Shown here: positions 36,818-47,442 of the stretch, one piece after another
Position numbering within the stretch: position 1 is the first letter of the stretch
How the letters are laid out: each line of letters opens with the position of its first letter
NCBI RefSeq assembly: GCF_046159835.1
Contig: NZ_JBJXCY010000001.1
Span: 1,736,001 to 1,800,000, forward strand
DNA: 64,000 nucleotides
Reading direction: 5' to 3'
From: JACKJK01 sp046159835
GTDB taxonomy: Bacteria > Pseudomonadota > Alphaproteobacteria > Rhizobiales > Tepidamorphaceae
Made by a program: the position numbers and the translations under genes
The notes under the pieces: generated by a model
What the model saw: the letters and a program-made list of their open reading frames with translations, nothing else
The model's database searches: none
What the model was told of the DNA's origin: nothing

Positions 36818-37051
36818 TCACGGCCCCTTCAGCAGCATTTCGATGATCTGGAGCTTGATCCGGTCGCCGTCCACAATCACCTCGCCCTTCGCCACGGGCT
36901 TGTCATTGGCATAGAGCGTAAAGACTTCCGCCTCCTGGCTCGCCATCTCGATCACCGCACCACGGCCCATGCGCAGCAACTGGTGGACGGGCATGGTGGC
37001 CGACCCCAAATGCACGGCTAGATCGATCTGGACACTTCCGATGAGGCTCAT
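36818..37051 (-). CDS. Orphan SPOA-domain (FliM/FliN C-terminal like) protein
   Basis: The 77-residue protein is almost entirely one SPOA domain, the fold shared by the C-termini of FliM, FliN and type III secretion ring proteins: VQIDLAVHLGSATMPVHQLLRMGRGAVIEM and NDKPVAKGEVIVDGDRIKLQIIEML. There are no flagellar or secretion genes in the window. It could be an unlinked motor-switch component or a different role; the reading as SPOA is by pattern. It is divergent from lipB. Confidence 0.75.
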   Translation of the reverse strand: MSLIGSVQIDLAVHLGSATMPVHQLLRMGRGAVIEMASQEAEVFTLYANDKPVAKGEVIVDGDRIKLQIIEMLLKGP

Positions 37052-37151
37052 GGTGTGACAATTCTGGTCGGCAGCCGGGCGCGGACGCGCCATCGGCCGC
37101 TCTGGCGGCGGAGAATCCTCTGCCCCAATCTGTGCGGGATTTGGTTATCAG

Positions 37152-37865
37152 ATGGTTAACACGCCGCGTTCCGAATTGGCCCGGACCCGGGAAAATGTCG
37201 TCCCGGCTGGCGACGCGCAGCCCGTCGACTGGCGGATTCTCGCAGGCCTGAGCGACTACGAGCCGACGCTTGGCGACATGGAAGCGCGCGTTGCCGAAAT
37301 TGCTTCGGGCGATGCCGCGGAGGCTGTGTGGCTGCTCGAACACCCCCCGCTCTACACCGCCGGCACCAGCGCCGCCGACGGCGACTTGCTGACACCGGGG
37401 CGATTCCCTGTCTTCCGGACCGGGCGCGGCGGCGAATACACCTATCACGGCCCCGGACAGCGCATTGCCTACGTGATGCTGAACCTCGCCGCGCGCGGCA
37501 ACGACGTGCGCCGCTATGTGGCCGACCTCGAAGACTGGATCATCGCCACGCTGGCCGCCTTCAACGTCACCGGCGAACGGCGCGAGGACCGCGTCGGGGT
37601 GTGGGTGCGCCGACCCGACCGGGGCACCGAGGACAAGATCGCTGCCATCGGCATCCGCGTGCGGCGCGGCGTCGCCTTTCACGGCATTGCCATCAACGTG
37701 GACCCCGACCTCGACCACTTCTCCGGCATCGTGCCCTGCGGAATTCGCGGCCACGGCGTCACCAGCCTTGTCGATCTCGGCATCCCGGTCACGCTGCCGG
37801 AAGTCGACAGCATAATGCGGCGCACCTTTGAAGAGGTCTTCGGGCGTTCGACGCAAGGCGCCTGA
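37152..37865 (+). CDS. lipB: Octanoyltransferase LipB
   Basis: LipB moves octanoyl groups from ACP to lipoyl-dependent enzymes. The 237-residue protein has LEHPPLYTAGTSA, RGGEYTYHGPGQRIAYVMLNL with the conserved His, and GIVPCGIRGHGVTSL, which holds the catalytic Cys. The preceding Lys is in KIAAIGIRVRRG. It converges with acylphosphatase at only 4 bases. Confidence 0.96.
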   Translation: MVNTPRSELARTRENVVPAGDAQPVDWRILAGLSDYEPTLGDMEARVAEIASGDAAEAVWLLEHPPLYTAGTSAADGDLLTPGRFPVFRTGRGGEYTYHGPGQRIAYVMLNLAARGNDVRRYVADLEDWIIATLAAFNVTGERREDRVGVWVRRPDRGTEDKIAAIGIRVRRGVAFHGIAINVDPDLDHFSGIVPCGIRGHGVTSLVDLGIPVTLPEVDSIMRRTFEEVFGRSTQGA

Positions 37866-37869
37866 GCCT

Positions 37870-38154
37870 TCAGGCCGTATCGCGAACCTCGAACCCTTTT
37901 GGCGCAGCTCCGCCTTCGGAAATGATCTCGATTGTGTCGACGCTCGCATCCGGCGGGCCAGCCTTCATGCGGCCCAGCATCTCGTCCACGTCTTCCGGCG
38001 TGCCGTCCAGAACTGCTTCCACGCTGCCATCGCGCCGGTTGCGAACCCAGCCGTCCAGCCCGATCTCGTCAGCCTGCTGCTTCGTCCACGCGCGGTAGTA
38101 GACACCCTGCACACGGCCTCGCACGACGAGTTGGAGACAACGATTGAAGATCAT
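37870..38154 (-). CDS. Acylphosphatase
   Basis: The protein has 94 residues with the acylphosphatase signature VRGRVQGVYYRAWTKQQADEIGLDGWVRN, containing the catalytic Arg (in VQGVYYR) and Asn (in WVRN). It hydrolyses acyl phosphates. The ATG overlaps the stop of the upstream GGCT gene by 4 bases, so they are coupled. Confidence 0.95.
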   Translation of the reverse strand: MIFNRCLQLVVRGRVQGVYYRAWTKQQADEIGLDGWVRNRRDGSVEAVLDGTPEDVDEMLGRMKAGPPDASVDTIEIISEGGAAPKGFEVRDTA

Positions 38155-38630
38155 GGCTTCCAGCTTCTTCCCGGTGCGCGCGGCCGCGCCGGGCCAATGG
38201 GACGCGAGCGGAACCAGCCTGTAAGCTCACTCACATAGGGCTCCGGCAGGTCCCAGGCACGGGCTGCGGGGATGACGACGCCTTCGAGATAGGCCCGCAC
38301 GGGCTTCCCCTCGCTCGTCTGCGTCCCGGCATAGGCAAAGGCCCGCAAGCGCCCCTGCCCGGTCTCCAGCGTCACGTCGCGCACCAGGTAGCGGCGCAGG
38401 CGCACGCCCTCGTAGTGGTCGAGCACGCCGCGATGCTGCGGCTGGATGCGCCACACCACGCCCCACACGGCATTGCCCAGCGACGGGCGAATGGAGGCCG
38501 TGCCGCGCTGGTTGATGAAGAACGCCCAGCCGTCGAGCCGGGCCGGCCCCAGCGGGCGCGCTCCGGGGCAGCGCGCCGCCATCTGCGCGCGCGACATGTT
38601 GGACCCGTAGGCAAAGTAGAGACGCGCCAA
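38151..38630 (-). CDS. Gamma-glutamylcyclotransferase-family (AIG2-like) protein
   Basis: The 159-residue protein has FAYGSNMSRAQM, the glutamate-site motif of GGCT proteins, and HYEGVRLRRY with the catalytic Glu. Members cyclise gamma-glutamyl amino acids; some act on other substrates. It starts at a TTG (38630) with a weak ribosome-binding site; no better start exists. It is just downstream of the CFA-synthase gene (15 bases). Confidence 0.87.
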   Translation of the reverse strand: MARLYFAYGSNMSRAQMAARCPGARPLGPARLDGWAFFINQRGTASIRPSLGNAVWGVVWRIQPQHRGVLDHYEGVRLRRYLVRDVTLETGQGRLRAFAYAGTQTSEGKPVRAYLEGVVIPAARAWDLPEPYVSELTGWFRSRPIGPARPRAPGRSWKP

Positions 38631-38645
38631 GTGAGAAAGCCCGGT

Positions 38646-39872
38646 TCAGTGGTTGGCCGCGCGCAGCGAGGATTCACGCTCGGTGATGTAGTCGCGGGTG
38701 AAGGCGACCGCATCCGCAGCATGGGACACGAGGATCTGAAACACCATGTGCCCGCCGGTATAGAAGGTCTGCTCCACCGCGTTGAGATAAACCTCCCACA
38801 TGCGCGTGAAGCGCTCCCCCATCATTTCCACGACCTCGTCGCGCCGCGCCTCGAAGCGCTCGCGCCAGTGCCGGATCGTCCAGCCGTAGTGGTGGCGCAG
38901 CAACTCGCAGTCGGCGACCCACAGCCCTTCGCGCTGCGTCGCCTCGAAGACCTCCGACATGGATGGAATATAGCCGCCGGGAAAGATGTACTTGGTGATG
39001 AAGGAGGACGACGGCTCCGGCGAACCGGAATAGCCGATGGCGTGCACCAGCGCGTAGCCGTCCGGCGTCAGCCGTTCGCCGATGGTGCGGAAATACTCCC
39101 GGAAATAGGGCTGGCCGACATGCTCCATCATGCCGACGGAGACGATGCGGTCGAACTGGCCTTCCAGCTCGCGGTAGTCGGTCTGGACGAAGGTGACCCG
39201 GTCGCTGAGGCCGTGGTCGGCGGCACGCTGGCGCGCCCGCTCGATCTGGTGCGGCACGGGTGAGATACCGGTGACCTGCGCACCCGTTGCTTCCGCCAGA
39301 TAAACAGCAAGCCCGCCCCACCCCGAGCCGATTTCCAGCACTTTCATGCCCGGCTCGATGTCCAGCTTGGCCGCGATATGGCGCATCTTGGCCAGTTGCG
39401 CGCCTTCCAGCGACATGTTGCGCTTGGGAAAATAGGCGCAGGAATAGTTCATCTCCCGGTCCAGCCACATGGCGTAGAATTCCGGCGGATGATCGTAGTG
39501 TTCCTTGGCATTCCTCGCCGCGCGGTGCACCGAGTTGGCCTGCGACAGGGACCGCGTCAGCCAGTTGAAGCCGTTCACCAGCGCCATCGGCGTTGAATGG
39601 TCGAAGGCATTGCGGTTGACGGAGTGCAGGCGGATCAGGTCGTGGATGGTCGAACCCGGCTCCAGCGTCAGCCGGCCGTCCATGTAGGCTTCCGCCGCAC
39701 CGCTTTCGGGATTGAGGAGGATGGTGCGCGCGACGCTGCGGTCCTGAAAGCGAATGGCGACCCTCGGCCCGCCTTCGCCGTTACCGAAGACGTGGCACGA
39801 CCCATCGTGGTCGAAGATCGTCAATTCACCGCGCACGAAGACGCGTCGAAGCACCGACGCGAGTATCCGCAT
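38646..39872 (-). CDS. cfa: Cyclopropane-fatty-acyl-phospholipid synthase-like methyltransferase
   Basis: The 408-residue protein has an N-terminal lipid-binding region and a C-terminal SAM-dependent methyltransferase with VLEIGSGWGGLAVYLAE (SAM loop), FDRIVSVGMMEHVG, ITKYIFPGGYIPS and TFYTGGHMVFQ. It modifies unsaturated membrane phospholipid acyl chains, probably by cyclopropanation; related enzymes make other methyl products. Start ATG at 39872; the name cfa is by family. Confidence 0.88.
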   Translation of the reverse strand: MRILASVLRRVFVRGELTIFDHDGSCHVFGNGEGGPRVAIRFQDRSVARTILLNPESGAAEAYMDGRLTLEPGSTIHDLIRLHSVNRNAFDHSTPMALVNGFNWLTRSLSQANSVHRAARNAKEHYDHPPEFYAMWLDREMNYSCAYFPKRNMSLEGAQLAKMRHIAAKLDIEPGMKVLEIGSGWGGLAVYLAEATGAQVTGISPVPHQIERARQRAADHGLSDRVTFVQTDYRELEGQFDRIVSVGMMEHVGQPYFREYFRTIGERLTPDGYALVHAIGYSGSPEPSSSFITKYIFPGGYIPSMSEVFEATQREGLWVADCELLRHHYGWTIRHWRERFEARRDEVVEMMGERFTRMWEVYLNAVEQTFYTGGHMVFQILVSHAADAVAFTRDYITERESSLRAANH

Positions 39873-39993
39873 GGCGTACACCCTCGCTACCAGATGCGGC
39901 AAACCGGCCCGGCAAAGGGGCGGAAATGCCCGCCATGAAAGTCAGGTTAGCGAGTTTTTGACCGAAGGTGAAGTTTCACGAGAGGATTCGCGA

Positions 39994-42000
39994 TTATTCG
40001 AATTCCATCATCACCGCATCGACGGCGAGGCTGTCGCCCGGCTCCACGTGGATCGCGCTGACGGTGCCGTCGCGCTCGGCGCGCAGCACGTTCTCCATCT
40101 TCATGGCCTCGACCACGGCGAGCGTTTCACCCGCCTTGACCTCCTGCCCCTCTTCCACCGCGATGGAGACGACGAGACCCGGCATCGGGCACAGCAGCAT
40201 CTTGGAGGTGTCGGGCGCGACCTTTTCCGGCATCAGCGCGGCAAGCTGCGCCTCGGTCTCGGTGTAGACGCGTGCCTGCACCTGTACGCCGCGATAGTCG
40301 AGCCGCCAGCCGTTGAGGATCGGGCGCATCTGCACGCTGAATGGCTCGCCGTCCACGGTGCCGTGGAACACCGACAGGCCCGGCACCCACTCGCTGGTGA
40401 CGATCATCGCCTCGCCGCGCTCTTCCAGCGTGACGGTGTAGCTCGGCCGGCTACCGGCGATGGACACCGCAACCGACTGCTCGCCAAGCACCACCACGCG
40501 GTAGGCGGCAAAGTCGAATCGGTTGTGCTCCATCTGCTGGGTGATGGTGCGCCGGCGCGCGTTGTTGATGCCGTCGGCAATCGCGGCGACGGCGGCAAGC
40601 ACCCCGACAGCGCCCTCGTCCGGCTCGTTGGGGAAGAACCCGTCCGGATATTCCTCGGCGATGAAGCCGGTCGACAGCTGGCCGGACACCCAGCGCGGGT
40701 GCTCCATGATGGCCGAGAGGAACGGGATGTTGTGCTGGATGCCCTCGATATAGAAGGCATCGAGCGCACGCCCCATGTGGCTGATGGCCTCCTCGCGTGT
40801 CTGCGCGTGGGTGCACAGCTTGGCGATCATCGGGTCGTAGAACATCGAGATCTCGCCACCTTCCACGACGCCGGTATCGACGCGCACGGTGCGGCCCGCG
40901 TCGTCGGTCGATTCCTGCGGCGGGTGGTAGTGTGTCAGACGCCCGATGGACGGCAGGAAATTGCGATACGGGTCCTCGGCATAGATGCGCGCCTCGATGG
41001 CCCAGCCATCCAGCGTCACGTCGTCCTGCGTGAAGGACAGCTTCTCGCCCGCCGCGACGCGGATCATCTGCTCGACGAGATCGACACCGGTGATGAGCTC
41101 CGTCACCGGGTGCTCCACCTGCAGGCGGGTGTTCATTTCGAGGAAATAGAAGTTCTTGTCCTGGTCGGCGACGAACTCGACCGTGCCGGCGCTGTGGTAG
41201 TTGACCGCATTCGCCAGCGCGACGGCCTGCTCGCCCATCGTCTTGCGGGTCTCTTCGTCCAGCAGCGGCGACGGCGCTTCTTCCAGCACCTTCTGGTTGC
41301 GGCGCTGGATGGAGCATTCGCGCTCGCCGAGATAGATCGCGTTGCCATGCTTGTCGGCGATGAGCTGGATCTCGATGTGGCGCGGATTGACGATGAACTT
41401 CTCGATGAAGACGCGGTCGTCGCCGAACGAGGATTTCGCCTCGGATTTCGCGCGCGAATAGCCTTCCGCCACCTCATCGGCCGAGTGCGCGATGCGCATG
41501 CCCTTGCCGCCGCCGCCCGCCGATGCCTTGATCATCACGGGATAGCCGATCTCGTCGGCGATCTTCACGGCTTCGTCCGGGTCCTCGATCACACCGAGAT
41601 GGCCGGGGACGGTATTGACCTTGGCCTCGTTGGCGAAGCGCTTGGACTCGATCTTGTCGCCCATCGCCTCGATGGCGTTCACCGGCGGTCCGATGAAGGC
41701 GATGCCTTCCTTCTCGAGCGCCTGCGGGAAGGCTGCGTTCTCCGAAAGGAATCCGTAGCCCGGATGCACCGCTTCCGCGCCGCTCTGCTTGCAGGCGGCA
41801 ACGATCTTGTCGATCACAAGGTAGGAGTCTGCCGCCGCCGGCGGCCCGATGTGAATCGCCTCGTCGGCCATGCGCACATGCAGCCCGTCACGGTCCGCAT
41901 CCGAGTAGACCGCGACCGTGGCAATCCCCATGCGGCGGGCGGTCTTGATGACGCGGCAGGCAATCTCGCCGCGGTTGGCAATCAGGATTTTCTTGAACAT
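39994..42000 (-). CDS. pccA: Propionyl-CoA carboxylase biotin-carboxylase/biotin carrier (alpha) subunit
   Basis: The 668-residue protein follows the ATP-grasp plan (FKKILIANRGEIACRVIKTAR, FLSENAAFPQALEKEGI, GGGGKGMRIAHSA, MNTRLQVEHPVTELIT) with a BT-type interaction domain and a C-terminal biotinyl domain with VVEAMKMENVLRAE. Pairing with the propionyl-type beta subunit 2.8 kb away supports PCC. Together they feed the methylmalonyl-CoA route for propionyl-CoA from branched-chain and odd-chain catabolism. Start ATG 42000. Confidence 0.92.
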   Translation of the reverse strand: MFKKILIANRGEIACRVIKTARRMGIATVAVYSDADRDGLHVRMADEAIHIGPPAAADSYLVIDKIVAACKQSGAEAVHPGYGFLSENAAFPQALEKEGIAFIGPPVNAIEAMGDKIESKRFANEAKVNTVPGHLGVIEDPDEAVKIADEIGYPVMIKASAGGGGKGMRIAHSADEVAEGYSRAKSEAKSSFGDDRVFIEKFIVNPRHIEIQLIADKHGNAIYLGERECSIQRRNQKVLEEAPSPLLDEETRKTMGEQAVALANAVNYHSAGTVEFVADQDKNFYFLEMNTRLQVEHPVTELITGVDLVEQMIRVAAGEKLSFTQDDVTLDGWAIEARIYAEDPYRNFLPSIGRLTHYHPPQESTDDAGRTVRVDTGVVEGGEISMFYDPMIAKLCTHAQTREEAISHMGRALDAFYIEGIQHNIPFLSAIMEHPRWVSGQLSTGFIAEEYPDGFFPNEPDEGAVGVLAAVAAIADGINNARRRTITQQMEHNRFDFAAYRVVVLGEQSVAVSIAGSRPSYTVTLEERGEAMIVTSEWVPGLSVFHGTVDGEPFSVQMRPILNGWRLDYRGVQVQARVYTETEAQLAALMPEKVAPDTSKMLLCPMPGLVVSIAVEEGQEVKAGETLAVVEAMKMENVLRAERDGTVSAIHVEPGDSLAVDAVMMEFE

Positions 42001-42202
42001 GCGCGAGGCCGGCTGACTGGTTCTTGTTGTCGTTTCAGGGTCTGTGAACCTACCCTCGCCGCGCCGATACCGCAACGCGGCAGGTGCGCCGGGTTCCCCG
42101 ACATTTGTCGCACACGCTTAAGGCCCCAAAGGCGTTAAAATACCTGTTCCGGGCGGCAATTTCACATGGCGTTCGCGCGCGCGGTGGTCTAACACCACGC
42201 GA

Positions 42203-43093
42203 ATGTCAGACGATCGACCCACAACGGCAGAATTCCGCGCCCCTGCGCCGCGGCGAAAAGTCGGCGGCATGGCCCCGGCGCGCAGCGACCGTGCGCTGCT
42301 GATGGCGGCGCTGAACGTCACGCCCGATTCCTTTTCCGACGGTGGTCACTTCTTCGATCCCGACAAGGCGATCGCACGCGCCGCCGAGATGGTCGCGCAA
42401 GGCGCCGACATTCTCGATATCGGCGGGGAATCCACCCGCCCCGGTTCCGCCGAAGTCAGCGCCGAGGAAGAACTTGCCCGGCTCATCCCGGTGTTCGACG
42501 CGGTGCTGCCCAGCATCACCGTTCCCGTCTCCATCGATACCTACAAGGCCGACACCGCCGACGCCGCGCTGAAGGCCGGCGCAACCATCGTCAACGACGT
42601 TTGGGGCTTCACGCGCGATCCCGAGATTGCCGCCGTCACCGCCCATCACGATGCCGCCGCCATTATCGGCCACTGGGAGCCGGACCTGTCGCGCCAGCCG
42701 CGCGAGGAGGTCATTCCCCGCATGGTCGCGTTCCTGGAGCGCCAGGTCGAGGCTGCGCTCAAGGCCGGCGTGAAGGGCGAGCGCATCACGCTCGATCCCG
42801 GCATCGGCTTCGGCAAGACGCCGGCCCAGAACCTCATCGTCCTCGACCGGATCGCCGATCTCTGCGCGCTCGGATTCCCTGTCCTCGTCGGCGCGTCACG
42901 CAAGCGCTTCATCGGCGAAATCACAGGTCGTGACCCGCTGGATCGCACCGCCGGCTCGCTCGCCGCGCACTTGCAGGCTGTCGCCAACGGCGCGGCCGCA
43001 ATCCGCGCCCATGACATTGCCGAACACCATGATGCGATGCGCGTGATGCACGCGATCGCCACGCGCGCCATGCCGCGCAAAGACCAAGGATAA
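42203..43093 (+). CDS. folP: Dihydropteroate synthase
   Basis: The 296-residue enzyme condenses pterin pyrophosphate with p-aminobenzoate. It has LNVTPDSFSDGGHF, DIGGESTRPGSAEVS, IVNDVWGF, DPGIGFGKT and VGASRKRFIGEI. The first 20 or so residues may be an N-terminal extension; an internal ATG at residue 23 is an alternative start. First gene of a folP-folB-folK operon. Confidence 0.97.
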   Translation: MSDDRPTTAEFRAPAPRRKVGGMAPARSDRALLMAALNVTPDSFSDGGHFFDPDKAIARAAEMVAQGADILDIGGESTRPGSAEVSAEEELARLIPVFDAVLPSITVPVSIDTYKADTADAALKAGATIVNDVWGFTRDPEIAAVTAHHDAAAIIGHWEPDLSRQPREEVIPRMVAFLERQVEAALKAGVKGERITLDPGIGFGKTPAQNLIVLDRIADLCALGFPVLVGASRKRFIGEITGRDPLDRTAGSLAAHLQAVANGAAAIRAHDIAEHHDAMRVMHAIATRAMPRKDQG

Positions 43094-43097
43094 TCCC

Positions 43098-43484
43098 ATG
43101 ACGACCCCCATTTCGCGCCGCGACAAGATCTTCATTCGCGACATGGCCTTCCATGCCAATCACGGCGCGTTCGAGCACGAGAAGGACTATCCGCAACCCT
43201 TCCTGGTGGATTTCGAAGGCGAGATGTTTCTCGCCCCGTCTGCCGAATCCGATGATGCCGGCGACACCGTGCGCTACGACCTCGTGGCCGGCACCATCCG
43301 CGAGGTGGTCGAGGGCGAACGCTACAACCTGATCGAGACGCTGGCCGAGGAAATCGCCGAGCGTGTGCTGGAGACCTATGCCGGTATCGAGACGGTGCAC
43401 GTCCGCGTGCGCAAGCCGCATGCCTCGGTACCAGCCCTCGTTGGCGAGGTCGGCGTCGAAATCTTCCGGCGCCGCGAGAAATGA
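43098..43484 (+). CDS. folB: Dihydroneopterin aldolase
   Basis: The 128-residue folate-pathway enzyme cleaves dihydroneopterin. Conserved elements are FHANHGAFEHEKDYPQPF, RYDLVAGTI and YNLIETLAEEIAERVLE with the active Glu and the C-terminal KPHASVPALVGEVGVEI. AGGA lies 8 bases before the ATG; the stop overlaps folK by 4 bases. Confidence 0.96.
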   Translation: MTTPISRRDKIFIRDMAFHANHGAFEHEKDYPQPFLVDFEGEMFLAPSAESDDAGDTVRYDLVAGTIREVVEGERYNLIETLAEEIAERVLETYAGIETVHVRVRKPHASVPALVGEVGVEIFRRREK

Positions 43485-43975
43485 ACGTGACCGCCAAAAT
43501 CACCAGCGGCAACACCGTGCCGAATGCCCCCGTCCGCGCCCATATCGGGCTTGGCGGCAACATGGGCGAGCGCCAGGCAAACCTCGAAACGGCCATCGCG
43601 AAGCTCGACGCGACGGACGGCATCGCCGTCGTGAAGACCTCGACCTTCATCGGCACCGAGCCGTGGGGCAAGACCGATCAGGACTGGTTCCTCAACGCGG
43701 CCATCGCGCTCGACACGACGCTCAGCGCCCGGCAGCTGCTGGAAACCTGCCTTGCCATCGAAACCTCCATGGGCCGGGTGCGCACCGAGAAATGGGGCCC
43801 GCGCATCATCGACCTCGACATCCTCACCTATGGTGATGCCGTGATCGACGAGGACGGGCTGCAGGTCCCCCACCCCTACATTCCCGAACGGCCCTTCGTG
43901 CTGGAGCCGCTGGCGGAAATCGCGCCGGACCTCAAGGTCGACGGGCGCAAGATCAGCGATCTCCTAAATGGATAG
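43481..43975 (+). CDS. folK: 2-amino-4-hydroxy-6-hydroxymethyldihydropteridine pyrophosphokinase
   Basis: The 164-residue HPPK gives the pterin pyrophosphate used by FolP. It has IGLGGNMGERQANLE, VKTSTFIGTEPWG, WFLNAAIALDT and WGPRIIDLDILTYGD. Adjacent to folP and folB in order, with coupled 4- to 8-base overlaps on both sides. Confidence 0.97.
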   Translation: MNVTAKITSGNTVPNAPVRAHIGLGGNMGERQANLETAIAKLDATDGIAVVKTSTFIGTEPWGKTDQDWFLNAAIALDTTLSARQLLETCLAIETSMGRVRTEKWGPRIIDLDILTYGDAVIDEDGLQVPHPYIPERPFVLEPLAEIAPDLKVDGRKISDLLNG

Positions 43976-44738
43976 CGGGCCGCTGCTCGATTTCGACTTT
44001 CCCGCGACGACGCTCGCCCTCGTCGCCATCACCTTCTTGGTGGCCGGTTTCGTGAAAGGCGTCGTCGGCGTCGGCTTCCCGACGATTGCCGTCGGGGTGA
44101 TGACCGCAGTCATTGGCCTCCAGCCAGCCTTGACGCTGGCGGTCATTCCAGCGGTCACGTCCAACGTCTTCCAGGCGCTCTCCGGCGATCACCTGCGTGA
44201 ACTGTTCGCGCGGTTCTGGAAGTTCTTCCTGGCAGCCGTCATCTTCACGTGGGTCGGCGTGCTCATCGTCGTGAAGACGAGCCACCCGCTGCTGCCGCTC
44301 GTGCTGGCGGCCAGCCTCATCGTCCAGAGCGCATTCAGCCTTGCCAACTACCGCCCGGTCATCCCCGCCCGGCGCGAGACGCTGCTGTCGCCGCTGCTGG
44401 GCGCGGCGACCGGCGTCATCATGGGGCTGACGGGTTCGGGGAGCATTCCATCGGTCTACTATTTCGATGCGCTCGGCCTCGACCGAAACCGCCTCGTGCA
44501 GACGATGGGGATGTTGTTCCTGACGCTGACGCTGGCACTTGGCATCTCGCTGTTCGAACGCGCTGCCTATGACGGGCACATGTTCGCCATTTCGCTGGCG
44601 GGCATCGTGCCGACCGTCATCGGCCTGTTCGCGGGCCAGCGCCTGCGCCACAAGATGCCGGAAACGATGTTCCGCAAGGCGCTCTACCTGGCACTCATGG
44701 GGCTGGGCTTCGTGATCGTCTTCCGCACGCTGGCCTGA
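43968..44738 (+). CDS. TauE/SafE-family permease
   Basis: The 256-residue multi-pass membrane protein starts with a helix around FLVAGFVKGVVGVGFPTIAVG and a second half-repeat with GAATGVIMGLTGSGSIPSVYYFDALGL, the TauE/SafE pattern. It overlaps folK by 8 bases, so it is translated with the folate operon, but its substrate is unknown. It is only distantly similar to the BigR-cassette permease. Confidence 0.88.
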   Translation: MDSGPLLDFDFPATTLALVAITFLVAGFVKGVVGVGFPTIAVGVMTAVIGLQPALTLAVIPAVTSNVFQALSGDHLRELFARFWKFFLAAVIFTWVGVLIVVKTSHPLLPLVLAASLIVQSAFSLANYRPVIPARRETLLSPLLGAATGVIMGLTGSGSIPSVYYFDALGLDRNRLVQTMGMLFLTLTLALGISLFERAAYDGHMFAISLAGIVPTVIGLFAGQRLRHKMPETMFRKALYLALMGLGFVIVFRTLA

Positions 44739-44779
44739 GGCACTTCACGCAGACAATCGACGGTCAGAGCCGGCCCGCC

Positions 44780-46312
<1,533 letters not shown>

Positions 46313-46397
46313 GAACTCCCCCACCGAAGACAAAAGGCGCGTCTAGTTATCAGGCCGCGCAGAGCCGACAAAGCCGACTTTCGCTCTAACACGCAGC

Positions 46398-47435
46398 CTA
46401 GCTGGCGCGTGAAAGTTCGCAAATGGCGATCTTCTCGCGCACGCCCTTGAGATCATACGCGCCGTGTTCGTGCGCCGCCACTGCCTGCGGCAAGTCGGTT
46501 CGCCCAAGCAGCGTGCCGGAAATCGTCAACTTAGAGCCGTTGGTCTTGGCGACGGCCTCGATGCGCGAGGCAACGTTCAGCACGTCACCGAGGTAGACGA
46601 TCTGCCGGCGGCTGTCGCCCATTTCACCGGCGACCACCGCCCCGCCATGCAGGATGACGCGAATCTGAGGTTCTAGCCCGAAACGCTGCCGGTAGGCGTC
46701 GCCGCGTGCCCGCAGCACATCGCACACCGCGAAGGCCGCCTCGATCACGCGCCGGTTTTGTGCAGGCGGCCCCATCGGCCAGTCCGCGATCAGCGCATCG
46801 CCAACGAAGCTCATCACTTCGCCTCCCCGGTCGACAACGGGCGCATCGATGTCGAAGAAGACCTGCGAGACAAAGGCGTGGAAGTACTCGTCCCCGATCT
46901 GCTCGGCGATGGCCGTGGAACCGACGATGTCGAAGATCGCAAAGATGCGCTCTTCCCGGCGCGGCTTGTGATAGCGCCCGCTCATCAGCAGCGAAAAGTT
47001 TCGCGGTCCCACCAGCTGCCGCATCTGCATCACGAACAGGATCGCCGCCATAGCAACGAGTGAGAACAGCGTGTCGCGCACGAGATCGGAAAACAGGTAT
47101 TCGCCGCTGAGATCGACGGCGCTGAGCGAAACCAGCCGCACGTTCACCTGCAGAATGACCGCGATCAGCGCGGTATGGATCAGCGTGCGGAAGATGAGGC
47201 TGGCGCCGAGCGGAAACGACTTGATCCAGCGTCCGAACCGGCTGCGCATGACGAATATTTCAAAGCCGCTGGTCGCGCAGGCGATCATCAGCCCGGCGCG
47301 CATGCCGCGCAGCGGCGGCGCGGATTGGGGTCCCTCCAGCGGGTAGGACAGCGCCGTGTAGACATATCCGATGAGCCCGCCGACCAGCGAGACTGTCAGC
47401 CACAGCGCCAGTCGCGCCTGTTGGCTGCGGCTCAT
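46398..47435 (-). CDS. Membrane-bound class III adenylate/guanylate cyclase-like protein
   Basis: The 345-residue protein has four or more hydrophobic segments in its first 150 residues and a C-terminal class III cyclase domain: FAIFDIVGSTAIAEQIGDEYF with the metal-binding Asp, VMSFVGDALIADWP with the second Asp, and GGAVVAGEMGDSRRQIVYLGDVLNVASRIEA. It probably makes cAMP; nucleotide specificity cannot be settled by eye. It is the last gene of a minus-strand series, 7 bases after ATP12. Confidence 0.88.
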   Translation of the reverse strand: MSRSQQARLALWLTVSLVGGLIGYVYTALSYPLEGPQSAPPLRGMRAGLMIACATSGFEIFVMRSRFGRWIKSFPLGASLIFRTLIHTALIAVILQVNVRLVSLSAVDLSGEYLFSDLVRDTLFSLVAMAAILFVMQMRQLVGPRNFSLLMSGRYHKPRREERIFAIFDIVGSTAIAEQIGDEYFHAFVSQVFFDIDAPVVDRGGEVMSFVGDALIADWPMGPPAQNRRVIEAAFAVCDVLRARGDAYRQRFGLEPQIRVILHGGAVVAGEMGDSRRQIVYLGDVLNVASRIEAVAKTNGSKLTISGTLLGRTDLPQAVAAHEHGAYDLKGVREKIAICELSRAS

Positions 47436-47442
47436 CGTGGGG

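Noticed and set aside
39754..42138. Plus-strand open frame of 794 codons
   Set aside because: Antisense to pccA, whose biotin carboxylase and biotinyl motifs are intact.
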